Numbered from the stretch's first letter, positions 45,453-54,461 are shown. The stretch: 60,277 nt of DNA from a bacterium (GCA_947465765.1 CANIAP010000009.1:1-60277), one strand, 5' to 3'. Translations and numbers: made by a program. Notes: generated from the sequence alone by a model not told the origin.

Positions 45453-46205
45453 CATCGTGATCGCCACAAACCCACCTGAAAAATCCAAGGATGTGCCTGA
45501 ATCGGTAAACCCGGCACGCTGCAAATTTTCAAGTTTGGCAGCGAAGTAGCCCGTGGTAGTTCCAACATACATTGTGGGGGTAATGCGATATCGGAAATCT
45601 GCCCCAACTATAAAGGCTGGGGTGATCGCCTTGGTCCGAAGTATATCTGTTCCAGCGAGCTGCTCGTTGGTTACGGATGCAAAATATCCCCCATGTAAAA
45701 TTCCTGCCCCGATTTGAAAATCGATGATCCACTGAGGGGTTATGATTGGTTTGTATCGGAGTTGGACCATTTGGAACGACGCGCCGACGCTAAACTCATG
45801 GTAGTCGGTTCCAACTTTTTTTCCTGCACTGCCGCCCATTCCACCAAAGAGCCCTCCGATTCCCCACTCGGGCGATAGGTTTGTGACAAATCCCCCTGCC
45901 CCCCCAACGAGTTGAGTGAGATTTCCCGATTGGGTTGTGTTGGATGCGTTGAGGCCCGATGCGTTAGGAAAAAACAGATAGACCCCCCCGCCACCACCGG
46001 TGGGGAACCCTTTGACGTATCCCGTATTTCGAGCAGAATCTTTGGCAATAGTGTCGATATGGCGACTCATGGTGGCGATATCTTCGACAGTAATTTGATT
46101 GAAGGCCTGGACTAATTCGGTCCGATCGATGGCAATGAGTGGGCGTGAGATCCCGCTCAGTGCTACTATTCCGACAATTGAGATTGATATGATGATTCGA
46201 TTCAT
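45438..46205 (-). CDS. Predicted outer-membrane beta-barrel protein
   Basis: The 255-residue protein starts with a signal peptide (IIISISIVGIVALSGISRPLIA) after a good AAGGAG site. A short helical part (about 28-55, with DIATMSRHIDTIAKDSA) is followed by alternating strands: glycine-rich GGGGGVYLFFPN, GIGGLFGGMGGS, then repeated aromatic strands ending GGFVAITMGGNF with the typical C-terminal Phe of outer-membrane barrels. So it is likely inserted by the Bam machinery. No family name is known to me. It is divergent from a LuxR-type regulator, which may control it. It overlaps the rimK-like stop by four bases. Confidence 0.65.
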   Translation of the reverse strand: MNRIIISISIVGIVALSGISRPLIAIDRTELVQAFNQITVEDIATMSRHIDTIAKDSARNTGYVKGFPTGGGGGVYLFFPNASGLNASNTTQSGNLTQLVGGAGGFVTNLSPEWGIGGLFGGMGGSAGKKVGTDYHEFSVGASFQMVQLRYKPIITPQWIIDFQIGAGILHGGYFASVTNEQLAGTDILRTKAITPAFIVGADFRYRITPTMYVGTTTGYFAAKLENLQRAGFTDSGTSLDFSGGFVAITMGGNF

Positions 46206-46289
46206 TAGAAGGCTCCTTGTTTGCTATAAAGATGGCGGCATTGTAATCCAAAATGTGGGGGATATTGAATCCGCCGAAAGGACTATTTT

Positions 46290-46949
46290 GTGAGAGTTGA
46301 AGTAGGTAAAGCTGCCTATTTTACGCGAGGAATACTTGTTGCCGTAATGATTTTAGTCACGGGTCTTCTGGCGACAAGTGTCATTGTGAATGGTGCCTAT
46401 TACGTGGGGGCATTGATGTATCGGGGACAGATTCCTCTGGCCCAAGTACTTGTTTTTAACCGATTGGGATTGATCGTCGGACCCTATGTGGCAATCGTGA
46501 CGCATGGCGTTTTTTTCTTTGGGCTGCGACGGCAGGATCCAAGTTGGCGGTTGCGCTGGACGTATGGAATTTTGGCGATTACAGCAATCGTAATTCATGG
46601 TGCGTATTGGTATTTTGGTCAACAGTCCCAGTTTGTGTCGTTGCGGTGGGCATTGATTTCGATGGTGATCGCGATTATTCCCATCGTGGCGGATCGATTG
46701 GGATCGCGGTTTCCAGCTCGGAATAGGGCGCACGCCTATGACGAGGGTCTAACTCAGCGCGAAACTGAGATTGTTGGACTGCTGGTCGACGGAAAAAGTG
46801 CTCGTCAAATAGGAAATGAATTATTCATTTCGGAATCGACTGTCAAAAATCACATTCAAAATAGTTATAAAAAATTGGGTGTGAAAAATAGGGTGCAGTT
46901 GTTGGGTAGGGTATCCCCGAGGCCCCCTTCCTCGCCAACCCATAGTTAA
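46290..46949 (+). CDS. Membrane-bound LuxR-type transcription regulator
   Basis: The 219-residue protein has an N-terminal membrane domain of about five helices (residues 10-135) and a C-terminal LuxR-type helix-turn-helix: LTQRETEIVGLLVDGKSARQ with the SESTVKNHI recognition helix. GTG 46290 has AAAGGA seven bases upstream. There is no known sensor domain, so the membrane part itself may sense envelope state. Membrane-tethered LuxR proteins are less common than soluble ones. It is divergent from the barrel gene, 84 bases apart, and regulates it plausibly. Both lie between 59-bp direct repeats. Confidence 0.75.
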   Translation: MRVEVGKAAYFTRGILVAVMILVTGLLATSVIVNGAYYVGALMYRGQIPLAQVLVFNRLGLIVGPYVAIVTHGVFFFGLRRQDPSWRLRWTYGILAITAIVIHGAYWYFGQQSQFVSLRWALISMVIAIIPIVADRLGSRFPARNRAHAYDEGLTQRETEIVGLLVDGKSARQIGNELFISESTVKNHIQNSYKKLGVKNRVQLLGRVSPRPPSSPTHS

Positions 46950-46963
46950 AAAATAAACTCATG

Positions 46964-47022
46964 AATGATCTCGCTCGGGTGATTGTTGAGGGGGCGTGTG
47001 CGGGGCTTTAAAAATTTCCGCC
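46964..47022. repeat. 59-bp direct repeat, copy 2
   Basis: It matches 45394-45452 in 58 of 59 positions. It includes in sense the codons for LARVIVEGACAGL and stop from the rimK-like gene and, on the minus strand, the GGNF-stop end of a barrel gene. It lies just before the 3' end of the AddB-like gene. Confidence 0.85.
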
Positions 47023-47031
47023 GCCATTCGT

Positions 47032-49734
47032 TCAGCATTTCCGATCAAACGTACAGCTAAAAAAGAAACTACAATGTCGACACACCGCTTCGGGGCGGGC
47101 GGCTTCCTGGCGCGATAGTTCCGGAAGTCCCGAGAGTGGGAATTGACCGGTTTCAATTTGGGCAACGATCCACCGAATTCGATCGACGAGAGCTCGGTCA
47201 GTTTCCGGCGTGATGATCATCGGTTTTTGACGTTTGGGGACCAGTGCCTCGTGGCTTTGGGGGGTGGCCATCACCGTTTTGCGCTCACTTTTTTGGCGTG
47301 ATACCGTCCAGATGATTCCCGCATCCACGGGGGTTCCGCTCTGCTGTAGTGCGAGTCGGTAAAGCGGGAGTTGGAGATGTTCCAATGTCTCGAGATGTAT
47401 TTTGGTAATGGGCGTGGAGCCGGTTTTAAAGTCGACGATGACCGTCATCCCGGTCGGGCGGTGGCGTGCGACGAGATCGATCATTCCTCGGAGTCGGATG
47501 GGGGTGTCGGGGAGCTCAAAATCAAACGACTGTTCAACGGCGAGGGTATCGAATTCGTGAACAAATTCAATCCACCCGGGAAGTGCGATTCGTAATAATC
47601 CGGGGGTGTCGACCGTGCCGAGCAATCGGCGGTGGATGATGGTGCCGACAGTGCCCCCTCTGACAGCGCGGACTAGGCGTCGCGCCGTGGTTTCCAGCCA
47701 TTGGATTCCAATCGGAAATAATTCCTCAGGCGAACCGTGCTGCGATTGAAGATGCTGAAGACATTGTCCCGCGATTAAATGAATGACCCGGCCTTGTTCG
47801 TCCGGATCTAAGTCTAACTGACGGGACGATGGCGGTTCCAATTTGAGGCGGCGGCTCAGTTGATAGTGTCTCGGACATTTTTGGTAGGCTTCCAATTGGG
47901 AGGCCGAATAAGGAATTGATTCGAGGGGGGTAATCACGATACTCGGCGTCGTTTCGGTGGATGTCTGTTCTGAGTTCGGGGTCGCCAAGTGCGGTGTGGC
48001 AACGTCGTAGGTGATTTGGGCCGTAGACAGGGTGGCCATGAGGGCGCCGGATGGCACTTGGGGTTCCGTTTCGATCATGAGCGGGGCCGATATATGAACC
48101 TGGCGGTGGGCTTGGCCGATGACCCATTCCACCCAACGCTGGTGGGATCGAATACGGGCATCGGGTCCGGGTATGGCCGTTTCACCAGGCAGTGAGACAT
48201 CCCCCAAGGAATGATCGCGGGGTGGGAACGCCCGGTCGGTGGCGTTGGGGATAATCCAGATATCCGCCGGGACCATCGCTGCGTGCTGGAGGGAACAAAT
48301 TCGGATCGGTCCACCGTCGGCAGTCGGGGTACGGGTGCCGGCGATAGCCTCCGTTAAAATGGAACTGTGGGTTATTTGGGGGAGTTGATCACGAATCCCA
48401 TCCCATTGCGTAATCAACTGAAATACGGAGGCCCATTCGGTGGTTGCGGAGTGGTTCCAGTTCGGTGTGTTCGGGTGCCCCAAGTTCCGCATCGCCGTTC
48501 CCAGCGTATCGAGTGATTGCGTCGTTAGGAATTGGGTCGCCGTCCAAAGTGCGTCGGAAATGCCGGGTGGACACGGTCCTTCTGGCCATCGATCGGTATC
48601 GAGTAGCCCCCGTTGAATCAATATGTTTTTGCAATTCACACTGTCGTTGGCGGAATAGCCGGGGGGGGATGGACAGTGGCGTCGAATATCCAGCCAGTGG
48701 CCAATGTCCCGGACCCTAAACCCCGAACAGATAGCGGCGACGGTCGCCGACAACGCCATCCCTGGTATTGTTTCCGAGAGTCGGGCGGCGTTGTGGAGCG
48801 ACGCCGGGATTCCTGCCTCGTGCAGGGCCGTGGCGAGGGGGCCTTTGAACCGGTCAAAATCGGCGAGGGCAATGCCGATATCGGTGGTTCCTGCGTCACG
48901 GACCAATTGGACAATGAGTTGAATTTCCTCGGCGGGCGTTTGGGGTTGCCACAGCGTGGTGGTGGGACGATCGGGCGTGATCGGCAATTGGAGTTCCTGA
49001 ACTTGGGGTAATTCACGGAGGGCGGCCATCCACTCCAGCGTGGCGGGTGGCGCAAACGGCGTGGATGGGATGGGAATGATGGTCAATGGACTGGCGCCGA
49101 TAATCGACAATAACGCCCGTCTTTCTTCGGGTAATGGCTCCGCAAATCCGGCCAGAATTAGCGTCGTTTGACCCACTATTTTGGATAGCGGAAGCCACCG
49201 TTCACGAATGCAATATCGATACGCAAATCGCTGGTCCCGGATACCGATTGTATCTCGCGCATGATCCACTGCGGAGAGGACTTTGGCTAGATTGAGTCCT
49301 CGAAGGGTCGGAAACCATTGTCGGCCAATGAGATCGATCGATGACTGTCCGAGTCCGTGCATGATGGCGATATCGGCCAAGGTGTTGACCCGCTGCCAGA
49401 TCCCTTTTAATGCCAGCATACGCGCCAGCTCGGGGCGATCGATTCCCAGTGTTTCGATGGTCAATTGACGGGCGGCGGCGTCTAGTAGTGGGGATCGCCG
49501 GATTGAAATTCCCGATGCGCCGATGACCCAATCGTCCAAAGTGGCGATATGGGGAAATGATTGAATCGGGGTGGGGGTGGTATATCGTCGAATCAACGCC
49601 TGTTTGAGTTCGGTGGTGCTCGCAACGATTTGGACTTGGTCAGACGATGAGTCAATGAGGGACCGGATGAGTTGGTCCATCTCCGAGGTTAGCCACCGAG
49701 CGGGGGTTAAATAGAGATGGACCTGTCCCGTCAC
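47032..49734 (-). CDS. AddB-like PD-(D/E)XK Fe-S nuclease
   Basis: The 900-residue protein ends with a RecB-type nuclease domain: GMIDLVARHRPTGMTVIVDF followed by KTG (catalytic Asp, Asp, Lys). Four cysteines are placed for a 4Fe-4S cluster: C620 (AYQKCPRHYQ) and C885-x2-C888-x5-C894, the AddB/Cas4/Dna2 pattern. The N-terminal two thirds resemble the inactive helicase part of AddB but show no Walker A. AddAB processes double-strand ends for recombination. GTG 49734 overlaps the znuB stop as GTGA; the longer frame would run back through znuB. No addA is adjacent. The call is to the AddB type rather than Cas4, which is shorter. Confidence 0.75.
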   Translation of the reverse strand: MTGQVHLYLTPARWLTSEMDQLIRSLIDSSSDQVQIVASTTELKQALIRRYTTPTPIQSFPHIATLDDWVIGASGISIRRSPLLDAAARQLTIETLGIDRPELARMLALKGIWQRVNTLADIAIMHGLGQSSIDLIGRQWFPTLRGLNLAKVLSAVDHARDTIGIRDQRFAYRYCIRERWLPLSKIVGQTTLILAGFAEPLPEERRALLSIIGASPLTIIPIPSTPFAPPATLEWMAALRELPQVQELQLPITPDRPTTTLWQPQTPAEEIQLIVQLVRDAGTTDIGIALADFDRFKGPLATALHEAGIPASLHNAARLSETIPGMALSATVAAICSGFRVRDIGHWLDIRRHCPSPPGYSANDSVNCKNILIQRGLLDTDRWPEGPCPPGISDALWTATQFLTTQSLDTLGTAMRNLGHPNTPNWNHSATTEWASVFQLITQWDGIRDQLPQITHSSILTEAIAGTRTPTADGGPIRICSLQHAAMVPADIWIIPNATDRAFPPRDHSLGDVSLPGETAIPGPDARIRSHQRWVEWVIGQAHRQVHISAPLMIETEPQVPSGALMATLSTAQITYDVATPHLATPNSEQTSTETTPSIVITPLESIPYSASQLEAYQKCPRHYQLSRRLKLEPPSSRQLDLDPDEQGRVIHLIAGQCLQHLQSQHGSPEELFPIGIQWLETTARRLVRAVRGGTVGTIIHRRLLGTVDTPGLLRIALPGWIEFVHEFDTLAVEQSFDFELPDTPIRLRGMIDLVARHRPTGMTVIVDFKTGSTPITKIHLETLEHLQLPLYRLALQQSGTPVDAGIIWTVSRQKSERKTVMATPQSHEALVPKRQKPMIITPETDRALVDRIRWIVAQIETGQFPLSGLPELSRQEAARPEAVCRHCSFFFSCTFDRKC

Positions 49735-50528
49735 CGTGGGCGAATCCGACTCGCGACCCAAACCCCAAGTAACCCAATTCCACAGGTCACGATAATTGCT
49801 GCACCCGGGGGAAAATCCCAACGCAACGCGGCGAGAAGTCCCACCCCACAGCAAATGCTCCCAAATGCCCACGCGATGCCCAATTGTTTGAGGCGATGGT
49901 GGGTCAACAATACCGCGGCTGTCGCCGGTGCAACCAAGAGCATAAAGACCAACAATACCCCGGCCAATTTGACGCTGGAGGTCACGATTAGCCCAAAGGT
50001 GGCGTAAAACGCAAAATCCCACCACAACGCCTGGCGGGGGGGCGCGGTTTCAGTGGATACGGCCCAAAACTGCCGGTAGAAAACGAAATGAATCGCCCCG
50101 ACGACGGCGTATAGAATCACGGTTTTGATGAGATCGGGTGGCCACACAAATAAAATGTTTCCGATCATCATTTCCTGGAGTTGATGGCCTTCCCCAGGGA
50201 ATCGACTCAATGCCGCGATTGAGGCCGCCGCAGCGACCACATAGACAATTCCGATAATGGCCTCTTGAGGAATATCTCTCCGAGACGCCGTTCGGGATAA
50301 CGTAAAAATGACAGCTCCCAGGAGCGTAAACGCGGCGGAAACCGCGTACCCCTGGGGACTCCCCATGGCCAGTCCTGCGATGCCCCCCACCACGGCTCCC
50401 AACGACGCCAATTGGGCGAGTGCGATGTCCAGAAAAATGACTCCCCGCCGCAAAACATGGAGCCCAAAATAGCCGTGGATGGCGGCCAGCAACGTGCAAG
50501 CCAAAAACGGGATGAGCAGCATGCTCAC
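49731..50528 (-). CDS. znuB: Zinc/manganese ABC transporter permease (ZnuB-like)
   Basis: The 265-residue membrane protein has about eight helices of the ABC-3 family: LAAIHGYFGLHVLRRGVIFLD near the start and the conserved LAQLASLGAVVGGIAG, then SSVKLAGVLLVFMLLVAPA. It forms the inner-membrane channel for Zn2+ or Mn2+. GTG 50528 overlaps the znuA stop; an ATG two codons later is possible. An ATPase (ZnuC) is not present in the operon; its place after znuA is taken by znuB and the nuclease. So the ATPase must be supplied in trans. Confidence 0.88.
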   Translation of the reverse strand: MSMLLIPFLACTLLAAIHGYFGLHVLRRGVIFLDIALAQLASLGAVVGGIAGLAMGSPQGYAVSAAFTLLGAVIFTLSRTASRRDIPQEAIIGIVYVVAAAASIAALSRFPGEGHQLQEMMIGNILFVWPPDLIKTVILYAVVGAIHFVFYRQFWAVSTETAPPRQALWWDFAFYATFGLIVTSSVKLAGVLLVFMLLVAPATAAVLLTHHRLKQLGIAWAFGSICCGVGLLAALRWDFPPGAAIIVTCGIGLLGVWVASRIRPR

Positions 50529-51439
50529 CGGGCGGAATCCAACGCGGATCTCAAGGCGGAGACGTTATGTCCGATCAAGTTTTTGTAGGTATTGGCGGGA
50601 GATCCGTCAATGACGGACGGAATTAGCGGGGTCAATTTGAGGCGAGTCGCTTCCAAATGTTTAAATAGTTGGGCGTTTATCTGGGCTTGGGCGGGTTCAT
50701 AAATGAGCACGGAATAGTCGCCTCGATTAATTTTGGATTTCAACGCGGCGAGATCGACGCCCAATGATCCCATCCCGGGATAGACTTCAACCGTCCCGGC
50801 ATTGCGAAGTTCGAATGCGTGGAGGAAATAATCCCAACTGGAATGGAATGACAATACCGGAAGATCTTTGACCTCGGCAATACTGGCGCGCCACCCGACC
50901 ATCGCGCTCCGAATCGACTGTGAAAATGCCTCGTAATTACGGTTGTAATCCGCCGTGTTTTTCGGGTCGATTTGGACCAATCGATCACGAATTTCGTCGG
51001 CGATAACGATCCCGTTCATGGGGTCTAACCAATAGTGCGGATTTCCCATTCGGTGAATATCGCCAACGCCCGGTGCATTGGGATTGACCCGAGACGGTAT
51101 TTTTTTGATGTCAACGGACGCATCTAAATAGCCGGATTTACCATGGATGACTCGGGGATTTGCGGCGGTCCTTATAATGCTATCCATCCATCCGTCGAGT
51201 TCCATTCCAATCACCACGACCAGCTCACATTGACGGACTTTGCTGACCATCGACGGGCGGGCTTCGACCTGGTGAAGATCTTGCCGACCATCGGTAAGCC
51301 GGGTCACTGCCACGTGATTCTGCCCGATAGATTTGGCGATATCAGCGAGATCTCCCGTGCTGGTCACAATTCGAATTGCACTGAACGCGGGGGCGGCCCA
51401 TGCGAGAAAACAAACTAGAAATAATTTACTGAAACGCAT
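50525..51439 (-). CDS. znuA: Periplasmic zinc/manganese-binding protein (ZnuA-like)
   Basis: This 304-residue ABC substrate-binding protein has a signal peptide (KLFLVCFLAWAAPAFSA). Metal ligands expected of cluster A-I proteins are present: HQVEARPS, GNPHYWLDP, LSFHSSWDYF and a C-terminal Glu in IYEPAQAQ. There is no long His-rich loop, so it may bind manganese or zinc. It delivers metal to ZnuB. The ATG at 51439 overlaps the porin-like gene by 14 bases. Order porin-znuA-znuB suggests a metal-uptake operon including an outer-membrane step. Confidence 0.88.
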   Translation of the reverse strand: MRFSKLFLVCFLAWAAPAFSAIRIVTSTGDLADIAKSIGQNHVAVTRLTDGRQDLHQVEARPSMVSKVRQCELVVVIGMELDGWMDSIIRTAANPRVIHGKSGYLDASVDIKKIPSRVNPNAPGVGDIHRMGNPHYWLDPMNGIVIADEIRDRLVQIDPKNTADYNRNYEAFSQSIRSAMVGWRASIAEVKDLPVLSFHSSWDYFLHAFELRNAGTVEVYPGMGSLGVDLAALKSKINRGDYSVLIYEPAQAQINAQLFKHLEATRLKLTPLIPSVIDGSPANTYKNLIGHNVSALRSALDSAR

Positions 51440-52469
51440 GGTTATGACTTCCTAAATTAAATACGATTTGGCCATAAATCGCCGGATCGTTGGTAACCAG
51501 ATTGTGGACGTATTCAATCCGCCCGAAGTAGGTTTCGCTGAATTTTTGCATGACATTGATCGCGATATCACGCACCGCGTTGCCGCCATCAACGGATGCG
51601 AGTTGGGTGTGGTCATAGCGAAGTCCCACTTCCCATCCGGTTTCGGAGCGATAGTTGGCCAACAAAAATCCCCCGGTCCGAGAAAATGCGGAATCGGAGA
51701 CGTTGCGATTGAGCTGTAAGACCTCTGATTGGATCATGATCCGGCTTTTGGAGCCCAGAAACCGGCGAAGTGTGAGGTCACTTCCCACGACAGTGGCGTC
51801 ATCCCGGTGGGTGGCATATTGAGGCCCAAATCCTTGAATGGCACTCAACCCCAGTTCTAATTCGGTGTCGTCACTGACTTCGATGCTGGACCAGAGTCTT
51901 GCGGTGGATAGATATCCCGTTGGCGAAAAAGGGAGGGTCGAGGGTGTTCCTGATCGCGTATTTTTCCAATGGCCCACTTCAAGTCGTGAAAAAAATGGAA
52001 GTGGCAGGATGTAACCGAGTGAGAGTCCGTCCGCGATTACATTTTCGTCCCCCATGAATTGGGAAATGACGGCGGGCCGATCGATCATGGATTGTTGCTC
52101 AGGATGGAGTTTGTTTTGTTTTCCAAACGGAACAAATTGGCGTCCGATGGTGGCGCCCAGGCCGTCCCCAATGCCACTGAATTCGAGAAATCCATTTTCA
52201 ATCGACGCGCCAAATTCCCCGTCTTCGGGATGGACAGAGACAATTAACGTGGCATCCACATCCGGGTATACCTTTCCTTGGATATTGAGTTCCAGTTCTT
52301 CGAAGCGAATTTGATCGTTCGTTTGGGATTTGGCGTTTAAATGAGTGGCCCCTTGCACTATTCCGACTACACCGACGGTCACTGGAGCGATGTTCTGAGA
52401 CGCGGTGGTTTGTGCCAAAATCGGGAGACTCCCGAATAAAATGAAACATAAAATCAATAGATTTTTCAT
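51426..52469 (-). CDS. Porin-like outer-membrane protein linked to metal uptake
   Basis: A protein of about 347 residues with signal peptide (MKNLLILCFILFGSLPILAQ) and repeated amphipathic strands: FEELELNIQGKVYPDVDATL, GLGATIGRQFVPFGKQN, TGYLSTARLWSSIEV, and a C-terminal IYGQIVFNLGSHNHAFQ. The GRQFVPFG and similar strands resemble porin/carbohydrate-porin barrels. It is likely a passive channel for the metal taken up by ZnuAB. ATG 52469 follows GGACC; the longer in-frame start upstream lacks a signal. No family name assigned. Confidence 0.65.
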   Translation of the reverse strand: MKNLLILCFILFGSLPILAQTTASQNIAPVTVGVVGIVQGATHLNAKSQTNDQIRFEELELNIQGKVYPDVDATLIVSVHPEDGEFGASIENGFLEFSGIGDGLGATIGRQFVPFGKQNKLHPEQQSMIDRPAVISQFMGDENVIADGLSLGYILPLPFFSRLEVGHWKNTRSGTPSTLPFSPTGYLSTARLWSSIEVSDDTELELGLSAIQGFGPQYATHRDDATVVGSDLTLRRFLGSKSRIMIQSEVLQLNRNVSDSAFSRTGGFLLANYRSETGWEVGLRYDHTQLASVDGGNAVRDIAINVMQKFSETYFGRIEYVHNLVTNDPAIYGQIVFNLGSHNHAFQ

Positions 52470-52525
52470 GAGGGTCCTTTCGATATCAATATTTTGAGCC
52501 ACGGATAATACGGTAAACGCAATAT

Positions 52526-52535
52526 TGTTGCAACA
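52526..52535. promoter_or_regulatory. Possible metal-repressor operator (TGTTGCAACA palindrome)
   Basis: A perfect 10-base palindrome sits in the 122 bases between the porin-like gene (minus) and ruvC (plus), about 57 bases upstream of the porin-znuAB start. A Fur/Zur-family site would be expected there. The half-site is short, so this is only a candidate. Confidence 0.3.
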
Positions 52536-52591
52536 TGAGCACGGTCCTCGGGTCGTGGAAATAGCTGATTTACACTACAATTGGGGCCACT

Positions 52592-53077
52592 ATGATCACC
52601 ATCGGCATGGACCCCGGCATCGCCACGACGGGATTTGGGGTTATCGAAAAAATTGGCAGCAAATTGAAGTTAATCGAATACGGCGTTATTTCAACGCCGG
52701 CCCATACGCCACTCGCCCGTCGTCTGGGGCAGCTCGCCTCGGAATTGCGCGGGTTGATTGGGCGGACGACTCCGGTTCACATGGCCGTCGAAGAATTGTT
52801 TTTTAATACCAACGCCAAAACCGCGCTTATCGTGGCGCAGGCCCGGGGGGTGATCCTCTTGGTCGGCGAAGAATCCAGTTTGCCGGTCTACGGGTACACC
52901 CCTATTCAGGTGAAATTGGGCGTCAGTGGCTATGGGCGTGCGGACAAAAATCAAGTCCAACAGATGGTAAAGCAGCTCTTGAATCTCGATAAAATTCCCA
53001 AACCGGACGACGCGGCGGATGCCTTGGCGATCGCCATTTGTCACGCTCATTCGGTTCGTCTAAAATCGCTGGCATGA
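52592..53077 (+). CDS. ruvC: Holliday-junction resolvase RuvC
   Basis: The 161-residue endonuclease cuts four-way junctions in recombination. Catalytic acids are in place: D7 in IGMDPGIATTG, E in AVEELFFN, and KPDDAADALAIAICHAH. The QARGVILL and YTPIQVKLGVSGYGRADKNQV segments are typical. ATG 52592 begins the fold directly. Its stop overlaps ruvA as ATGA. ruvB is not in the window, so the RuvABC set is split. Confidence 0.95.
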   Translation: MITIGMDPGIATTGFGVIEKIGSKLKLIEYGVISTPAHTPLARRLGQLASELRGLIGRTTPVHMAVEELFFNTNAKTALIVAQARGVILLVGEESSLPVYGYTPIQVKLGVSGYGRADKNQVQQMVKQLLNLDKIPKPDDAADALAIAICHAHSVRLKSLA

Positions 53078-53688
53078 TTAGTTTTATCAATGGCACGTTC
53101 TGCGAAGCGTCCGAAGAATCGATTGTGGTTGACGCGGGTGGGGTCGGGTATCAGGTATTTGTCCCTCAGTCGGTGATCACTGGGTTGCCGGAACCGGGCG
53201 AGGCCATCAAGGTCTATACCTACCATTACATTCGCGAAGATCAGCAATCGCTGTACGGTTTTGTGAGTGGGGGCGATCGTCAGCTATTTGGGATATTGAT
53301 TTCGGTGTCAGGGGTCGGCCCCAAAGTGGGGATCAAGTTTTTTTCGATATTTAATGCCGATCAGTTGGTCTCAGCGATTTTGAGAGAAGATGTGGCCCAA
53401 ATTACCGCTGTGCCAGGCGTCGGTAAAAAACTGGCGGAACGATTGATTATCGAACTCAAAGACAAGTTGCCCAAACAATTTCATGTCGATTTGACCGGGG
53501 CGAGTACCGGGAAGTCCCGCGCGAAACCGTTGGCCGCGTTAGGCGACGATTTGGCGATGGCCTTGCGGCAACTGGGGTATGGTCCCGATGAGGTCAAAAC
53601 CGCGATTTCTCAGGCATCCGCCCAATTGGATGAATCGATGCCGCTGGAAATCGCATTAAAAGTGGTGTTTCGGCACCTCGTAAAATAG
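53074..53688 (+). CDS. ruvA: Holliday-junction branch-migration protein RuvA
   Basis: The 204-residue protein has the OB fold at the N-terminus (MISFINGTFCEASEESIVVDAG), helix-hairpin-helix segments around SVSGVGPKVG and VPGVGKKLAERLIIELKDK, and a C-terminal domain that binds RuvB. It binds junction DNA as a tetramer and directs the RuvB motor. The ATG 53074 start lies in the ruvC stop; the longer frame upstream overlaps ruvC coding and is rejected. Length is normal. The methyltransferase follows eight bases later. Confidence 0.95.
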   Translation: MISFINGTFCEASEESIVVDAGGVGYQVFVPQSVITGLPEPGEAIKVYTYHYIREDQQSLYGFVSGGDRQLFGILISVSGVGPKVGIKFFSIFNADQLVSAILREDVAQITAVPGVGKKLAERLIIELKDKLPKQFHVDLTGASTGKSRAKPLAALGDDLAMALRQLGYGPDEVKTAISQASAQLDESMPLEIALKVVFRHLVK

Positions 53689-53696
53689 GAGTCTAT

Positions 53697-54428
53697 ATGG
53701 GATCGGTCTGCGATTATGCTGGGTACGATTATAAAACGAAGTTTTGGGATGAAGTGGATCGTCGCTACGAAAATCTGTGTGAACACCGGACGATCGCCCG
53801 GCTGTTAAAAAAATACGGGGTTCATGACGCTGAAATTATGGATTTGGGATGTGGCTTTGGCCGCTTGTTTGATGCCTACGGTCCATTTGGAAAGAAGTTT
53901 ATTCTTCTTGATTACGCTGAAAATATGCTAACTCAAGCCAAAGAACGCTTAGGTGAGCGCAGTGAAATCACGTTTATCCAAGGAGATGCGCGCGACGTTC
54001 CTCTTCCAGACGCGTCAGTGGATACCATTATCTCGATTCGTACGCTGCATCATTTACCGGATTACCCCCGGTTTATCGCAGAGCTTCATCGGTTATTACG
54101 ATCAGGTGGGATTGTGATTTTTGAAATCCCTAATTTCCGGCATTGGATTAATATTGGTCGATTCTTGATGGGAAAACAAAAAAATCCGTTTGCAAAGAGG
54201 GTGACTCCGGTCGGGAGCTTCTCTAATTTTCATCCCCAGTTAATTTATGATGCGGTAAAGGCCCAAGGGTTTATTACCTTAGAAAAGGTGAACACCTCAT
54301 TTTTCAGATCGGGGTTTTTGAAAAACAAGGTGAACCCGGAGACGTTGACCCAGTGGGATATGGCGTTACAAGGGATATTAAGTTGGACAGATTTAACACC
54401 GAGTATTTATTTGGTGTGTAAGAAGTAG
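53697..54428 (+). CDS. Class I SAM-dependent methyltransferase
   Basis: The 243-residue protein has a Rossmann methyltransferase fold: motif I IMDLGCGFGRLFDAYG, LDYAENMLTQAKERLG, FIQGDARDVPLPDASVDTII and the post-motif RTLHHLPDYPRFIAELHRLL. It resembles the UbiE/Methyltransf_11 group. The substrate is unknown, and the context (downstream of ruvA) does not suggest one. AGGAGT precedes ATG 53697. It is followed by a hairpin and repeats in the convergent gap to hpf. Confidence 0.85.
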   Translation: MGSVCDYAGYDYKTKFWDEVDRRYENLCEHRTIARLLKKYGVHDAEIMDLGCGFGRLFDAYGPFGKKFILLDYAENMLTQAKERLGERSEITFIQGDARDVPLPDASVDTIISIRTLHHLPDYPRFIAELHRLLRSGGIVIFEIPNFRHWINIGRFLMGKQKNPFAKRVTPVGSFSNFHPQLIYDAVKAQGFITLEKVNTSFFRSGFLKNKVNPETLTQWDMALQGILSWTDLTPSIYLVCKK

Positions 54429-54440
54429 GGTTTAACGATC

Positions 54441-54461
54441 ATTCCCGGCGAAGGCGGGAAT
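54441..54461. terminator. Hairpin after the methyltransferase gene
   Basis: ATTCCCG and CGGGAAT form a seven-base stem with a seven-base loop 13 bases after the stop. A smaller CCCTTCGCAAGGG hairpin follows. There is no T-tract, so it may be a repeat element that serves as terminator between convergent genes. Confidence 0.45.

Noticed and set aside
45392..45607. Frame on the minus strand that includes the repeat copy (also 46959-47165)
   Set aside because: Both only reflect the 59-bp repeat read in the wrong frame.
47032..50025. Full 997-residue frame for the nuclease
   Set aside because: The first 97 codons lie inside znuB in another frame; GTG 49734 with GTGA overlap is a better start.
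52569..52596. TTTACA / TATGAT promoter at ruvC
   Set aside because: The -10 would cover the ruvC start codon, leaving no transcript start before it.
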